Counted from the first letter of the stretch, positions 1 through 8,005 are shown. The stretch is 64,000 nt of DNA from an uncultured Bacteroidales bacterium (GCA_900316955.1 ONEX01000001.1:126630-190629); one strand, 5' to 3'. Program-made: numbers and translations. Notes: generated from the sequence alone by a model not told the origin.

Positions 1-221
1 TCGCTGATGATGATGTTCATGCCCGACAGGCGGATGACCTCGTGCAACTGGTTCTTGCGCTCGTTGATGCAGCCGTACTTGGGCATGAAGGCACGGATCT
101 CCTTCTTGCGTTCCTGGATGCCCTGCGGGAGCTGCCGGCAGAGGTTGCCGACAGGGCTCTCCGGGAGGTAGGGAACCATCTCGGAATTGACGAACAGGAC
201 TTTCTTGACGGAATCAGCCAT
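1..221 (-). CDS. glgA: Glycogen/starch synthase (GT5), N-terminal fragment
   Basis: This is the first 73 codons of a gene that runs off the left edge of the window. The start ATG is at 221-219. The N-terminus begins KVLFVNSEMVPYLPES, followed by a GNLCRQLPQGIQ segment and an AFMPKYGCINERKNQL segment. This is the pattern of the Bacteroidetes family of glycosyltransferase family 5 proteins annotated as glycogen synthase, which transfer glucose from a nucleotide sugar to a growing alpha-1,4-glucan in the cytoplasm. The classical KxGGL nucleotide-sugar loop is replaced by a PVGNL-like sequence, as in other members that I recall from this phylum. It is divergent from ftsX, with 85 bp between the start codons. 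The rest of the protein is not visible, so the catalytic C-terminal domain cannot be checked. Confidence 0.8.
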   Translation of the reverse strand, partial: MADSVKKVLFVNSEMVPYLPESPVGNLCRQLPQGIQERKKEIRAFMPKYGCINERKNQLHEVIRLSGMNIIIS

Positions 222-240
222 GACTTGTTATTTTAACATA

Positions 241-248
241 CAAAGTTA
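241..248 (-). promoter_or_regulatory. -7 box of the glgA promoter
   Basis: Read on the minus strand this is TAACTTTG, a perfect match to the Bacteroidetes -7 consensus TAnnTTTG. It lies 19 nt upstream of the glgA ATG. I see no good -33 TTTG at the expected distance. Confidence 0.55.
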
Positions 249-258
249 AGAAATTTTT

Positions 259-288
259 TTTGAGATTTGTCCCGAATTGCTAACTTTG
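259..288 (+). promoter_or_regulatory. Promoter of the ftsX operon
   Basis: A -33 TTTG (259-262) is followed after 18 nt by the -7 box TAACTTTG (281-288). This fits the Bacteroidetes primary sigma factor consensus. The ATG at 307 is 18 nt downstream, so the leader is short. The promoter location also argues against a TTG start at 277, which would lie upstream of the -7 box. Confidence 0.65.
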
Positions 289-306
289 GGCGAAATTAGG
301 GGTGCT

Positions 307-1188
307 ATGCAGAATCTCAGCAACAGACTCGTCCGCCGCCGGCTCTTCGGAGCCTGGGTGTCCACGGTGATCAGCATCAGCCTGGTGCTGCTCCTGGTGG
401 GCGTCGCATCGATCCTGCTGCTCAACGCCCGGAGCGTCTCCGACTACTTCAAGGAGAACCTGCAGGTTTCCGTCCTGATGAAGCAGGACGTGACCGAGGA
501 GCAGGCGCTCGCCTACCAGTCCTCCCTCGCCGGCATGCCGGGCGTGAAGGCCACGACCTTCATCTCCCGCGAGCAGGGCATCGAGGAGATGGCCCAGATG
601 CTGGGCCGCGACTTCCTGGACGTCTTCTCCACGGCCCCGGTTCCCGTCTCCATCGACGTGAACCTCGAGGCCGCCTACGTGTCCCCGGACAGCCTGGACG
701 TGGTCAAGAAGGCCCTGTCGGCCTCGCCGCTTGTGGACGAGGTCGTGTACCAGACCTCCCTCGTGGAGGCCCTGAACGCGAACCTCCAGAAGATCGGCCT
801 CGTGCTGGGCGTCCTGATCCTCCTGCTCCTGTTCATCTCCTTCGTGCTCATCGGCAACATGGTGCGGCTGAACGTGTTCTCGCGCCGCTTCACCATCCAC
901 ACGATGCAGCTGGTGGGGGCCACGCGCGGGTTCATCCGCGCCCCGTTCATCGGCCAGTCGGCCCTCCAGGGACTCTTCGCGGCCCTGGTGGCCATCCTGA
1001 TGCTGGTGGCCGGCCTGTTCATCCTCCGGAAGGAGTTCGTGCAGCTGTTCGAGATCTTCCGCCTGGACACGCTCCTCGCGACGATGGGCATCGTCATCGT
1101 CAGCGGCGTCCTCATCTGCGTGGTGAGCACCTGGATCGTGGTCGGCCGCCTGGTCCGGTTCGACCGGGACCAGCTTTATGCAATCTAG
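307..1188 (+). CDS. ftsX: Cell division protein FtsX
   Basis: This is the permease-like half of the FtsEX complex, which couples the cytosolic ATPase FtsE to activation of peptidoglycan hydrolases at the division septum. The 293-residue product has a transmembrane segment near residues 15-40, a periplasmic domain of about 115 residues with the typical QVSVLMKQDVTEEQ start, and three more transmembrane segments near 160-185, 215-240 and 255-285. The FTIHTMQLVGAT motif between segments 2 and 3 is characteristic of FtsX. I chose ATG 307 because the in-frame TTG at 277 lies upstream of the promoter -7 box. FtsE is not next to it, as is usual in Bacteroidales. It begins an operon with DUF3098, uppP and lpxH. 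Confidence 0.93.
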   Translation: MQNLSNRLVRRRLFGAWVSTVISISLVLLLVGVASILLLNARSVSDYFKENLQVSVLMKQDVTEEQALAYQSSLAGMPGVKATTFISREQGIEEMAQMLGRDFLDVFSTAPVPVSIDVNLEAAYVSPDSLDVVKKALSASPLVDEVVYQTSLVEALNANLQKIGLVLGVLILLLLFISFVLIGNMVRLNVFSRRFTIHTMQLVGATRGFIRAPFIGQSALQGLFAALVAILMLVAGLFILRKEFVQLFEIFRLDTLLATMGIVIVSGVLICVVSTWIVVGRLVRFDRDQLYAI

Positions 1189-1191
1189 ATT

Positions 1192-1437
1192 ATGGGAAAG
1201 AATGATAATAAGATGGCCATGACGGCCTCCGGGATCAAGCTGATGATCGGCGGACTGCTTGTCATGGCGGCGGGGTTCATCCTCCTCGCCGGCGGCGGGT
1301 CCGACGACCCGCAGGTGTTCAACTATGCGATGTTCGACTTCCGGCGGCTGGTCGTCGCTCCGATCGTCATCGTCGCGGGAATCGTCGTGGTGGTGGTCTC
1401 CATCATGCGCCGCCCCAAGGACAAGAAGGAGGAGTAG
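1192..1437 (+). CDS. DUF3098 family membrane protein
   Basis: This is an 81-residue protein with two hydrophobic segments (about residues 14-34 and 53-71), separated by a short loop ending in VFNYAMFDFRRLVVAPI and followed by a basic tail. The loop motif and the position between ftsX and uppP match the DUF3098 family of Bacteroidetes. Its biochemical role is unknown to me. It starts 3 bp after the ftsX stop codon and ends 3 bp before uppP, so translation within the operon is probably coupled. Its conserved neighbourhood suggests a role in envelope growth or division, which is inference only. Confidence 0.85.
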   Translation: MGKNDNKMAMTASGIKLMIGGLLVMAAGFILLAGGGSDDPQVFNYAMFDFRRLVVAPIVIVAGIVVVVVSIMRRPKDKKEE

Positions 1438-1440
1438 GCG

Positions 1441-2259
1441 ATGGAGTGGTGGCAAGCGATTATCCTGGGCATCGTCCAGGGCCTGACGGAATTCCTCCCG
1501 GTGTCCAGCTCGGGACACCTGATGATGTTCAAGGAACTGCTCGGCGTGGATGCGGAAGGCTTCCTCGATTTCACGGTGACGGTCCATTTCGCCACGGTCC
1601 TCGCGACCATCGTGGTGTTCTGGGGCGCCATCTGGCAGCTCTTGAAGGGCTTTTTCAAGTTCAAGTACAATGACGAGACGGACTACGTCTGCAAGATCCT
1701 CGTCTCGCTCATCCCCGTGATGATCGTGGGCTTCTTCTTCAAGGACCAGGTCGACGCCCTGTTCAGCGGCTCACTGAAGCAGGTCGCCGTGGGCCTGTGC
1801 ATCACGGCCGGCCTCCTGCTGCTGTCCGACCAGATCGGCAAACGGATCCGCGCCCCGAAGGCGAAGGACACCCGGAACGGCATCTCCTACGGCCAGGCCG
1901 CCCTCGTGGGCGTGGCCCAGGCCTTCGCCGTCGTCCCGGGCGTGTCCCGCAGCGGCAGCACCATCGCCACCGGCCTCCTGGGCGGCGTGAAGCGCGAGGT
2001 GATGGCGCAGTTCTCCTTCCTGATGGTCCTCATCCCCATCATCGGCGAGCAGTCGCTGGACCTGCTGAAGGTCGCCATGGGCAAGGAAGTCTTCGGCGGC
2101 AGCGTGGGCGCCCTCTCCCTCGTGCTGGGCTTCATCGCCGCGTTCCTCGCCGGCTTCTTCGCCTGCAAGGTGATGATTGCCATCGTCCGGAAGGCGAAAC
2201 TCTCCTGGTTCGCCCTCTACTGCCTCCTCGTCGCGATCCTGATCTTCGTCCTTGCCTAG
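1441..2259 (+). CDS. uppP: Undecaprenyl-diphosphatase
   Basis: This enzyme of the BacA family removes one phosphate from undecaprenyl diphosphate. It recycles the lipid carrier used for peptidoglycan, LPS and capsule assembly in the inner membrane. The 272-residue protein shows the two family signatures: an N-terminal GLTEFLPVSSSGHLM region (about residues 14-28), which includes the catalytic Glu and Ser residues, and a central PGVSRSGSTIATGLLGG region (about 165-181). About eight hydrophobic segments are visible. It overlaps the next gene by 8 bp, so the two are translated together. Confidence 0.96.
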   Translation: MEWWQAIILGIVQGLTEFLPVSSSGHLMMFKELLGVDAEGFLDFTVTVHFATVLATIVVFWGAIWQLLKGFFKFKYNDETDYVCKILVSLIPVMIVGFFFKDQVDALFSGSLKQVAVGLCITAGLLLLSDQIGKRIRAPKAKDTRNGISYGQAALVGVAQAFAVVPGVSRSGSTIATGLLGGVKREVMAQFSFLMVLIPIIGEQSLDLLKVAMGKEVFGGSVGALSLVLGFIAAFLAGFFACKVMIAIVRKAKLSWFALYCLLVAILIFVLA

Positions 2260-3013
2260 AAATCTCACATACTTCGCCTCCGACGTCCACCTGGGCCTCC
2301 GGGTGGCGGACCCGGCGGGCCGCGAGGCGCGGTTCGTCTCCTTCCTCCGGAGTATTCCGGCGGCGGAGACGGAGGCGCTGTACCTGCTGGGCGACATCTG
2401 GGATTTCTGGTACGAGTACCGGGACGTGGTCCCGAAGGGCTACGTGCGCGTCTTCGGCGCCTTGACGGACCTCATGGACGCCGGCGTGAAGGTGTACTTC
2501 TTCCCCGGGAACCATGACGTATGGGCCTACGGCTACTTCGAGGAGCTGGGCATGAAGATCCTGGAGCAGCCTTGCGTGACGGAAATCGGCGGGAAGACCT
2601 TCTGCCTCGGGCACGGCGACGGCCTCGGCCCCGTGGACCGCGGCTACCGGATTCTCCGGGGCATCTTCCACAACCGCTTCCTGCAGGCGTGCTTCAGCGC
2701 CCTGCACCCCTGGTTCGCCTTCAGCCTGGGCAATGGCTGGTCGCGGCGCTCCCGCCTGGGCAAGCGCGACCGCTATGTCTTCCGGGGAGCGGACGAGCCG
2801 CTGTACAAGTTCTGCGCGTCCTTCAACGGCGAGCGCGCCGCGAAGGGCCTCCCGCCGGTGGACATCTTCCTCTTCGGCCACTACCACTGCCCCGTGGACA
2901 TGCCCGTCGGCCCCTCCCGCCTCCTGCTCCTCGACGACTGGATCACCCAGTCGGACTGGCTCGTCTTCGACGCCGCGGCGGGCACCATCGACCGTCTCTC
3001 CCAAAACGCTTAG
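2252..3013 (+). CDS. lpxH: UDP-2,3-diacylglucosamine diphosphatase-like metallophosphoesterase
   Basis: This calcineurin-type phosphoesterase most likely cleaves UDP-2,3-diacylglucosamine to lipid X in lipid A synthesis at the inner membrane surface. The metal-binding motifs are all present: SDVHLG (D11, H13), LLGDIWDFW (D48), PGNHD (N87, H88), CLGHGDG (H121) and GHYHCP (H210, H212). The 253-residue length fits the Bacteroidetes LpxH type. The start is a TTG at 2252 that overlaps the end of uppP; no in-frame ATG lies closer to the SDVH motif. A hairpin terminator-like repeat follows 16 bp after the stop codon. The exact substrate is assigned from family knowledge. Confidence 0.85.
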   Translation: MPRNLTYFASDVHLGLRVADPAGREARFVSFLRSIPAAETEALYLLGDIWDFWYEYRDVVPKGYVRVFGALTDLMDAGVKVYFFPGNHDVWAYGYFEELGMKILEQPCVTEIGGKTFCLGHGDGLGPVDRGYRILRGIFHNRFLQACFSALHPWFAFSLGNGWSRRSRLGKRDRYVFRGADEPLYKFCASFNGERAAKGLPPVDIFLFGHYHCPVDMPVGPSRLLLLDDWITQSDWLVFDAAAGTIDRLSQNA

Positions 3014-3028
3014 AATCAACGGATTACG

Positions 3029-3082
3029 CAAAACTCCCTGGTACATTTGCACCAGGGAGTTTTGTTTAAGTGACTGTGTGTC
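3029..3082. repeat. Dispersed hairpin element, copy 1 (also a likely bidirectional terminator)
   Basis: A perfect 14-bp stem (3029-3042 with 3051-3064, core AACTCCCTGGT) encloses the 8-nt loop ACATTTGC. It is followed by the flank TTTAAGTGACTGTGTGTC (3065-3082). The same stem and flank occur in inverted orientation at 31548-31604. T-rich sequence on both sides suits termination of the convergent lpxH and DUF4294 genes. Weaker similarity continues leftwards into the end of lpxH. Confidence 0.8.
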
Positions 3083-3824
3083 AGGTATTTGGCTGGGACG
3101 CGCCGGTCTTGTAGAAGTCCGGGACCTTCACTTCCGGCGGGTCCTCCCAGAAGATGGACCAGTAGAGGGACTTGAAGGTGCCGTTCTGCCAGGCCTGGAC
3201 GAGACCCTCGAGGTCGCGGTCGGCGCCTTCGGGGTCGTATTCGGACTTGAGGTCGTTGTCGAAGAGCTTGGCGACGCCCTGCCAGAAGCCGGCGGCGATG
3301 CCGTTCTTGTAGTCGTGGATGATGGAGTAGGACGACTGCCCGGTTTCCCGGTCGATGAGCTTCAGCAGGACGGCGCCCTGGGAGATGGTCATCTTCCGGA
3401 GCGCGCCCTCGAAGTCCTTGAACAGCATGCTCTGGACCTCGTTCATGTAGCGGTCCTTCTTCATGCGGCCGTAGTTGTTCGCGGCGATGGTGCTGTCCAC
3501 GATCTCCTGGAGCCGGCCCGACGCCTGCGCGTAAGGGTACACGCGGGCGAAGTTATAGACGAGTTTGTAGTACTTCTTCCAATCCTTCTGCTGCTTGCGG
3601 GAGAAGATCCACACCGGGTCGATGGTGTCGAAATACACCGTGTCTCCGTCCATCACGCGGTAGGAGAGGTAGCCGGACAGGCCCGAGCCGCCTTCGTCCA
3701 TCAGGATCCGGCGGGCCATCGCCTCCTCGCGCTCCTTCGCCTTCCGCATCGCGGCCTGCACGTGCTGCCCCGCGGCGGGGATGACCGTCGCGAGCAGGAG
3801 GGATATGACCAGAAGACGCTTCAT
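3081..3824 (-). CDS. DUF4294 domain-containing secreted protein
   Basis: The 247-residue product starts with a signal peptide (MKRLLVISLLLATVIPAAGQ, cleavage probably after AGQ). It contains the DUF4294 pattern YRVMDGDTVYFDTIDPVWIF followed by YKLVYNFARVYPYA at about residues 75-105. This family is common in Bacteroidetes and its function is unknown to me. The translation can be extended 37 codons upstream, but ATG 3824 is preferred because the signal peptide begins there and a -7 box lies 9 nt upstream. It is a single-gene unit on the minus strand, between lpxH and the ribosomal cluster. Its stop codon overlaps the flank of the hairpin repeat. Confidence 0.82.
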   Translation of the reverse strand: MKRLLVISLLLATVIPAAGQHVQAAMRKAKEREEAMARRILMDEGGSGLSGYLSYRVMDGDTVYFDTIDPVWIFSRKQQKDWKKYYKLVYNFARVYPYAQASGRLQEIVDSTIAANNYGRMKKDRYMNEVQSMLFKDFEGALRKMTISQGAVLLKLIDRETGQSSYSIIHDYKNGIAAGFWQGVAKLFDNDLKSEYDPEGADRDLEGLVQAWQNGTFKSLYWSIFWEDPPEVKVPDFYKTGASQPNT

Positions 3825-3833
3825 TTCAAGGCG

Positions 3834-3865
3834 CAAAGATACTGCTTTGCAAAAACTTCGCCAAA
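3834..3865 (-). promoter_or_regulatory. Promoter of the DUF4294 gene
   Basis: On the minus strand, the -33 TTTG (3862-3865) is followed after 20 nt by the -7 box TATCTTTG (3834-3841). The -7 box ends 9 nt before the ATG at 3824, so the predicted leader is only a few nucleotides. Confidence 0.6.
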
Positions 3866-4014
3866 TGTCCCGGACCCCGCCCGGACACCCCCGAAAAACC
3901 GTCGGTCGAAAATGCAGGTAAAAACTTTTCAACAAAATTCGTAACTGCCGATAAAATCGTACAGTTAAGTTTCAAAACACGCGGTAGAAAAGTTTGAAAA
4001 ATAATGCAAAAAAA

Positions 4015-4133
4015 CTTGCGGATTCAAAAAAAATAACTAACTTTGCAATCCCTAAATCGGGACGATATGCACCCAACCAGCTGAAAATCAACGAGTTAGG
4101 GACGATAAAGGAAAATTTTAAAACATTACAGCA
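4015..4133 (+). promoter_or_regulatory. Promoter and 88-nt leader of the rplP operon
   Basis: The -33-like CTTG (4015-4018) and the -7 box TAACTTTG (4038-4045) are 19 nt apart. The start codon of rplP is 88 nt beyond the -7 box, the longest leader in this window. Within it, CCCTAA (4050-4055) can pair with TTAGGG (4096-4101), and the 8-mer GGACGATA occurs twice (4059-4066 and 4100-4107). A leader with this much internal pairing upstream of a ribosomal operon may be a regulatory site, but I recognise no known leader motif. The 3936-4014 stretch upstream is AT-rich and holds nothing else that I recognise. Confidence 0.55.
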
Positions 4134-4556
4134 ATGTTACAGCCTAAAAGAACTAAATTCAGAAGGGAACAGAAAAACCGCATGAAGGGCAATTCCGGTC
4201 GCGGAAACCAGCTCGCATTCGGTTCCTTCGGACTCAAGAACCTGGAGAACTGCTGGCTGACCGCCCATCAGATCGAGGCCGCCCGTCAGGCGATCTCCCG
4301 TCGCATGAACCGTGAGGGTCAGATCTGGATCCGGGTCTTCCCCGTCAAGCCGTTCACCGCGAAGCCGCTCGATACCCGTATGGGTAAGGGTAAGGGCGAT
4401 CCCCAGGGCTTTGTCGCCCCGATCACTCCGGGCCGCATCCTGTTCGAGGCCGAGGGCGTTTCCCTCGAGACCGCGCGCGAGGCCATGCGCCTGGCTGCCA
4501 ACAAGCTCCCGGTCGCCACGAAGTTCGTCGTGCGCAGGGACTATGTCGAAGAATAA
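4134..4556 (+). CDS. rplP: 50S ribosomal protein L16
   Basis: L16 binds 23S rRNA near the peptidyl-transferase centre and helps position tRNA. The 140-residue protein starts [14 protein letters not shown] and contains the family motifs [29 protein letters not shown]-like (here [18 protein letters not shown]) and [11 protein letters not shown]. It is the first gene of this cluster. In nearly all bacteria it follows rpsC, but here the upstream neighbour is an unrelated gene on the opposite strand, and rplP has its own promoter. Confidence 0.98.
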   Translation: MLQPKRTKFRREQKNRMKGNSGRGNQLAFGSFGLKNLENCWLTAHQIEAARQAISRRMNREGQIWIRVFPVKPFTAKPLDTRMGKGKGDPQGFVAPITPGRILFEAEGVSLETAREAMRLAANKLPVATKFVVRRDYVEE

Positions 4557-4573
4557 TTTAAGGAGCTAGAGAA

Positions 4574-4771
4574 ATGAAAGTTACTGAAGTACGCGAAATG
4601 TCCATCGCCGACCTCCGCGACCGCATCGAGATCGAGAAGAACAATCTCGACACCATGAAGCTCAATCACGCTATCTCTCCGCTGGAGGATACGTCCAAGA
4701 TCAGAAAAACCCGTCAGGATATTGCCCGCATGATCACTATCCTTGCCGAGAAAGAAAAACAGCAGAACTAA
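4574..4771 (+). CDS. rpmC: 50S ribosomal protein L29
   Basis: L29 is a small helical protein that lies near the exit of the ribosomal tunnel beside L23. The 65 residues form two helices with the usual LRDRIEIEKNNLDTMKLNHAIS pattern (first half of the family motif) and an ARMITILAEKEKQ end. An AAGGAG Shine-Dalgarno lies 8 nt upstream of the ATG. It sits between rplP and rpsQ, the universal order. Confidence 0.95.
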   Translation: MKVTEVREMSIADLRDRIEIEKNNLDTMKLNHAISPLEDTSKIRKTRQDIARMITILAEKEKQQN

Positions 4772-4785
4772 ACAAGTGAAGTCCT

Positions 4786-5040
4786 ATGGAAAGAAATCTT
4801 CGTAAGGAAAGAGTCGGCATCGTCGTGAGCAACAAGATGGACAAGACCATCGTCGTCTCCGTCGAAACCCACGAGAAGCATCCCATTTACGGCAAGTTCG
4901 TGAAGAAGTCCACCAAGTTCGTGGCCCAGGACGAGAACAACGAGTGCTCCGAGGGCGATACCGTCCGCATCATGGAGACCCGTCCCCTGAGCAAGACCAA
5001 GAAGTGGAGATTAGTTGAAATCGTTGAAAAAGTCAAGTAA
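4786..5040 (+). CDS. rpsQ: 30S ribosomal protein S17
   Basis: S17 is a primary 16S rRNA-binding protein of the small subunit body. The 84-residue protein has the OB-fold core with [17 protein letters not shown] and the diagnostic [14 protein letters not shown] segment, ending in [18 protein letters not shown]. Its stop codon is 2 bp before the rplN start. Confidence 0.97.
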   Translation: MERNLRKERVGIVVSNKMDKTIVVSVETHEKHPIYGKFVKKSTKFVAQDENNECSEGDTVRIMETRPLSKTKKWRLVEIVEKVK

Positions 5041-5042
5041 TT

Positions 5043-5408
5043 ATGATACAGCAGGAAACACGTTTATCTGTGGCTGACAACAGCGGTGCGAAGGAAGTCC
5101 TCTGCATCCGCGTCCTCGGTGGTACCCGCCACCGCTACGCCACGGTCGGCGAGACCATCGTCGTCACGGTCAAGAGCGCCATCCCCGGCGGTGACATCAA
5201 GAAAGGCACCGTCACCCGGGCTGTCGTCGTCCGCACCAAGAAGGAGATCCGTCGCGCCGACGGTTCCTATATCCGCTTCGACGACAACGCTTGCGTCCTC
5301 CTGAACGGCGCTGGCGAACTCCGCGGCACCCGTATTTTCGGCCCCGTCGCCCGCGAGCTCCGCGAGAACTACATGAAGATTGTTTCACTGGCACCGGAGG
5401 TCCTTTAA
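5043..5408 (+). CDS. rplN: 50S ribosomal protein L14
   Basis: L14 binds 23S rRNA at the subunit interface. The 121 residues open with [19 protein letters not shown] and include the family signature [12 protein letters not shown] plus [13 protein letters not shown] near the C-terminus. It begins the spc-type section of the operon and is followed by rplX after 12 bp. Confidence 0.98.
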   Translation: MIQQETRLSVADNSGAKEVLCIRVLGGTRHRYATVGETIVVTVKSAIPGGDIKKGTVTRAVVVRTKKEIRRADGSYIRFDDNACVLLNGAGELRGTRIFGPVARELRENYMKIVSLAPEVL

Positions 5409-5420
5409 TCGTAGCGCATT

Positions 5421-5735
5421 ATGAAAAAGTTCAATATCAAGAAAGGCGACACCGTGTTCGTGAATGCCGGTAACGACAAGGGCAAGACCGGTAAGGTCCT
5501 GGAGATCCTCCGCGAGAAGGACCGCGTCGTTGTCGAAGGTGTCAACATGGTTTCCAAGCACACCAAGCCGAATCCCCAGCAGCCGCAGGGCGGCATCGTC
5601 AAGAAGGAAGCCCCCATCCATATTTCCAACGTCAACCTGATGGACGCCGCCGGCAAGCCGACGAAGGTCGCCCACAAGCGCGTGGATGGCAAGCTCGTCC
5701 GTATCGCGAAAACTAACGGAGAGGAGATCAAGTAA
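5421..5735 (+). CDS. rplX: 50S ribosomal protein L24
   Basis: L24 is one of two initiators of large-subunit assembly. The 104-residue protein contains the KOW motif near the N-terminus ([20 protein letters not shown]) and the conserved [20 protein letters not shown] and PIHISNV segments. The stop codon is 2 bp from the rplE start. Confidence 0.97.
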   Translation: MKKFNIKKGDTVFVNAGNDKGKTGKVLEILREKDRVVVEGVNMVSKHTKPNPQQPQGGIVKKEAPIHISNVNLMDAAGKPTKVAHKRVDGKLVRIAKTNGEEIK

Positions 5736-5737
5736 TT

Positions 5738-6337
5738 ATGGCAAAGAAGACTAACAAGCCCGCCGAAGCCCAGGCGCTTCCCAAGGGATATGTTCCGGAC
5801 CTCAAGAAGGTCTACAAAGAGGAGATCGTTCCCGCTCTCATGAAGCAGTTCTCCTACACCACCGTGATGCAGGTTCCCCGCCTCGTCAAGATCACCCTCA
5901 ACGAAGGTGTCGGCGACGCGACCCAGGACAAGAAGCTGGTCGAGGAAGCCGCTGAGGAGCTCTCCATCATCGCCGGTCAGAAGGCGGTCATCACCGCTTC
6001 CCGCAAGGATATCTCCAACTTCAAGCTCCGTAAGGGCATGCCCATCGGTGCGAAGGTCACCCTCCGCGACGTCAAGATGTACGAGTTCCTCGAGCGTCTG
6101 ATGCGTGTCGCTCTCCCGCGTATCCGCGACTTCAACGGCATCGCCGAGAAGATGGACGGCCAGGGCAACTACACCCTCGGTATCAAGGAGCAGATCATCT
6201 TCCCTGAAATCGAGATCGACAAGAACCCGCGCATCCACGGTATCGAGATCACGTTCGTGACCACCGCCAACACCGACGAAGAGGCGCACGCCCTCCTGAA
6301 GGCCTTCGGTCTCCCGTTCAAGAAACATAATAACTAA
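5738..6337 (+). CDS. rplE: 50S ribosomal protein L5
   Basis: L5 binds 5S rRNA in the central protuberance. The 199-residue product carries the conserved [35 protein letters not shown] and [14 protein letters not shown] motifs. It has an N-terminal extension of about 20 residues ([19 protein letters not shown]) compared with the usual 180-residue protein. It is followed by rpsN. Confidence 0.97.
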   Translation: MAKKTNKPAEAQALPKGYVPDLKKVYKEEIVPALMKQFSYTTVMQVPRLVKITLNEGVGDATQDKKLVEEAAEELSIIAGQKAVITASRKDISNFKLRKGMPIGAKVTLRDVKMYEFLERLMRVALPRIRDFNGIAEKMDGQGNYTLGIKEQIIFPEIEIDKNPRIHGIEITFVTTANTDEEAHALLKAFGLPFKKHNN

Positions 6338-6346
6338 GATAGAAGC

Positions 6347-6616
6347 ATGGCAAAGGAATCAATGAAAGCACGCGAAGTCAAGCGCGCGAAACTCGTGGCC
6401 AAGTACGCCGCTAAGCGGGCAGCCCTCAAGGAGGCCGGTGATTACGCCGCCCTCGACAAGCTCCCCAAGAACGCGAGCCCGGTCCGCCTCCACAACCGTT
6501 GCTCCCTTACCGGTCGTCCGAAAGGATACATGCGCGACTTCGGTCTGAGCCGTATCCAGTTCCGTGAGATGGCTTCCGCCGGTCTCATCCCGGGCGTCAA
6601 GAAGGCCAGCTGGTGA
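6347..6616 (+). CDS. rpsN: 30S ribosomal protein S14, zinc-free type
   Basis: S14 lies in the head of the small subunit. At 89 residues, with no CxxC pairs in the centre (the sequence runs [20 protein letters not shown]), this is the long zinc-independent form. The C-terminus [18 protein letters not shown] is conserved. Position between rplE and rpsH is standard. Confidence 0.96.
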   Translation: MAKESMKAREVKRAKLVAKYAAKRAALKEAGDYAALDKLPKNASPVRLHNRCSLTGRPKGYMRDFGLSRIQFREMASAGLIPGVKKASW

Positions 6617-6640
6617 TAACCTTTAAATGAAAGAACAATT

Positions 6641-7036
6641 ATGACTGATCCTATTGCAGATTATCTGACCAGAATCCGGAACGCTTACCTCGCCGGTAAG
6701 AAGGTTGTCGAGATCCCTGCTTCCAACATGAAGCTCGCGATCACCAAGATTCTGTGCGAGAAAGGTTACATCCTCACCTACAAGGTGGTCGAGGGCAACC
6801 CTTTCAATACCATCAAGATCGCGCTCAAGTATCACCCCGAGACCAAGGCCGCTGCCGTGAAGAGCATCGTCCGCGTGTCCACCCCGGGTCTCCGCAAGTA
6901 TGCGGACGTGAAGAACATGCCGCGCGTCCTCAACGGCCTCGGCATCGCCATCCTCTCCACCTCCAAGGGTGTGATCACCGATAAGGAAGCCAAGGACATG
7001 AATGTCGGCGGCGAGGTGATTTGCTATGTTTATTAA
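6641..7036 (+). CDS. rpsH: 30S ribosomal protein S8
   Basis: S8 binds the central domain of 16S rRNA and in some bacteria represses its own operon. The 131-residue protein starts MTDPIADYLTRIRNAYLAGK and ends with the signature LNGLGIAILSTSKGVITDKEA and GGEVICYVY. Order rpsN-rpsH-rplF is conserved. Confidence 0.97.
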   Translation: MTDPIADYLTRIRNAYLAGKKVVEIPASNMKLAITKILCEKGYILTYKVVEGNPFNTIKIALKYHPETKAAAVKSIVRVSTPGLRKYADVKNMPRVLNGLGIAILSTSKGVITDKEAKDMNVGGEVICYVY

Positions 7037-7054
7037 TTTATAAGAATCCAAGAT

Positions 7055-7615
7055 ATGTCAAGAATTGGAAAACTGCCTGTAGTCCTTCCGGCCGGCACGA
7101 AAGCTGAGCTTCTCGACGGCAACATCGTGAAGGTGAAAGGCCCTCTTGGTGAGATGTGCCAGAAAGTCGATCCGGACATCAAGGTCACCATCGAGGGAAA
7201 TGAAATCAAGTTCGAGCGTCCCAGCGACCTTCCCCGCTTCCGTTCGATGCACGGCCTGTACCGCGCCCTCGTCCACAACATGGTGGTCGGCGTGTCCGAA
7301 GGCTACACCATCAAGCAGGAGTTCGTCGGTGTCGGTTACCGCGTGGCCGCCCAGGGTCAGCTGCTGACCATGGCTCTCGGCTACTCCCACGACATCCAGA
7401 TCATGCTTCCCAAGGAAGTGACCGCCGAGACCCCCCAGGTCCGCAAGGGTGAGAACCCTGTCCTGATCCTCAAGAGCGCCGACAAGCAGCTCGTGGGTCA
7501 GATCGCGGCCAAGATCCGCTCGTTCCGTCGTCCTGAGCCTTATAAGGGCAAGGGTATCAAGTTCGCCGGTGAGACCCTGCGTCGCAAGGCCGGTAAGACC
7601 GCTTCCGCTAAATAA
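7055..7615 (+). CDS. rplF: 50S ribosomal protein L6
   Basis: L6 lies at the base of the L7/L12 stalk near the factor-binding site. The 186-residue protein shows MSRIGKLPVVLPAGTK at the start, GVSEGYTIKQEFVGVGYR in the middle and the C-terminal signature PEPYKGKGIKF. A slightly extended basic and Ala-rich tail (RRKAGKTASAK) is normal for Bacteroidetes. Confidence 0.97.
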   Translation: MSRIGKLPVVLPAGTKAELLDGNIVKVKGPLGEMCQKVDPDIKVTIEGNEIKFERPSDLPRFRSMHGLYRALVHNMVVGVSEGYTIKQEFVGVGYRVAAQGQLLTMALGYSHDIQIMLPKEVTAETPQVRKGENPVLILKSADKQLVGQIAAKIRSFRRPEPYKGKGIKFAGETLRRKAGKTASAK

Positions 7616-7630
7616 TAGGAGGATAGAGAT

Positions 7631-7993
7631 ATGGCACTCAATAGAATTGAAAGAAGAAGAAGGATCCACTACCGCATCCGCAAGCACGTCAACGGCACCG
7701 CCGAGCGTCCCCGCATGGTCGTGTTCCGCAGCAACAAGCAGATCTATGTCCAGGTCATCAACGACCTCGAGGGCAAGACCCTGGTTGCCGCCGCGTCCAA
7801 CGACAAGGGCCTCGCCGCCGAGACAAAGGGCAAGAATGGTATCGACGCCGCCGCCATCGTCGGCAAGGCGATCGCCGAGCGCGCCCTCGCCGCGGGTATC
7901 ACCAAGGTCGCTTTCGACCGCGGAGGCTATCTCTTCCATGGCAGAGTTAAAAGTTTGGCCGATGCTGCCCGTGAAGGCGGCCTCGTATTCTAA
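7631..7993 (+). CDS. rplR: 50S ribosomal protein L18
   Basis: L18 is a 5S rRNA-binding protein that delivers 5S rRNA to the central protuberance with L5. The 120 residues include [36 protein letters not shown] and the C-terminal [20 protein letters not shown] motif. A full AGGAGG Shine-Dalgarno (7617-7622) is placed 8 nt before the ATG, which shows that strong ribosome binding sites are used inside this operon. Confidence 0.97.
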   Translation: MALNRIERRRRIHYRIRKHVNGTAERPRMVVFRSNKQIYVQVINDLEGKTLVAAASNDKGLAAETKGKNGIDAAAIVGKAIAERALAAGITKVAFDRGGYLFHGRVKSLADAAREGGLVF

Positions 7994-8005
7994 TTAAAAG
8001 AGACT

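Noticed and set aside
277-306. TTG start at 277 for ftsX
   Set aside because: It lies upstream of the -7 box at 281-288, so it would not be transcribed from that promoter; ATG 307 fits the FtsX N-terminus.
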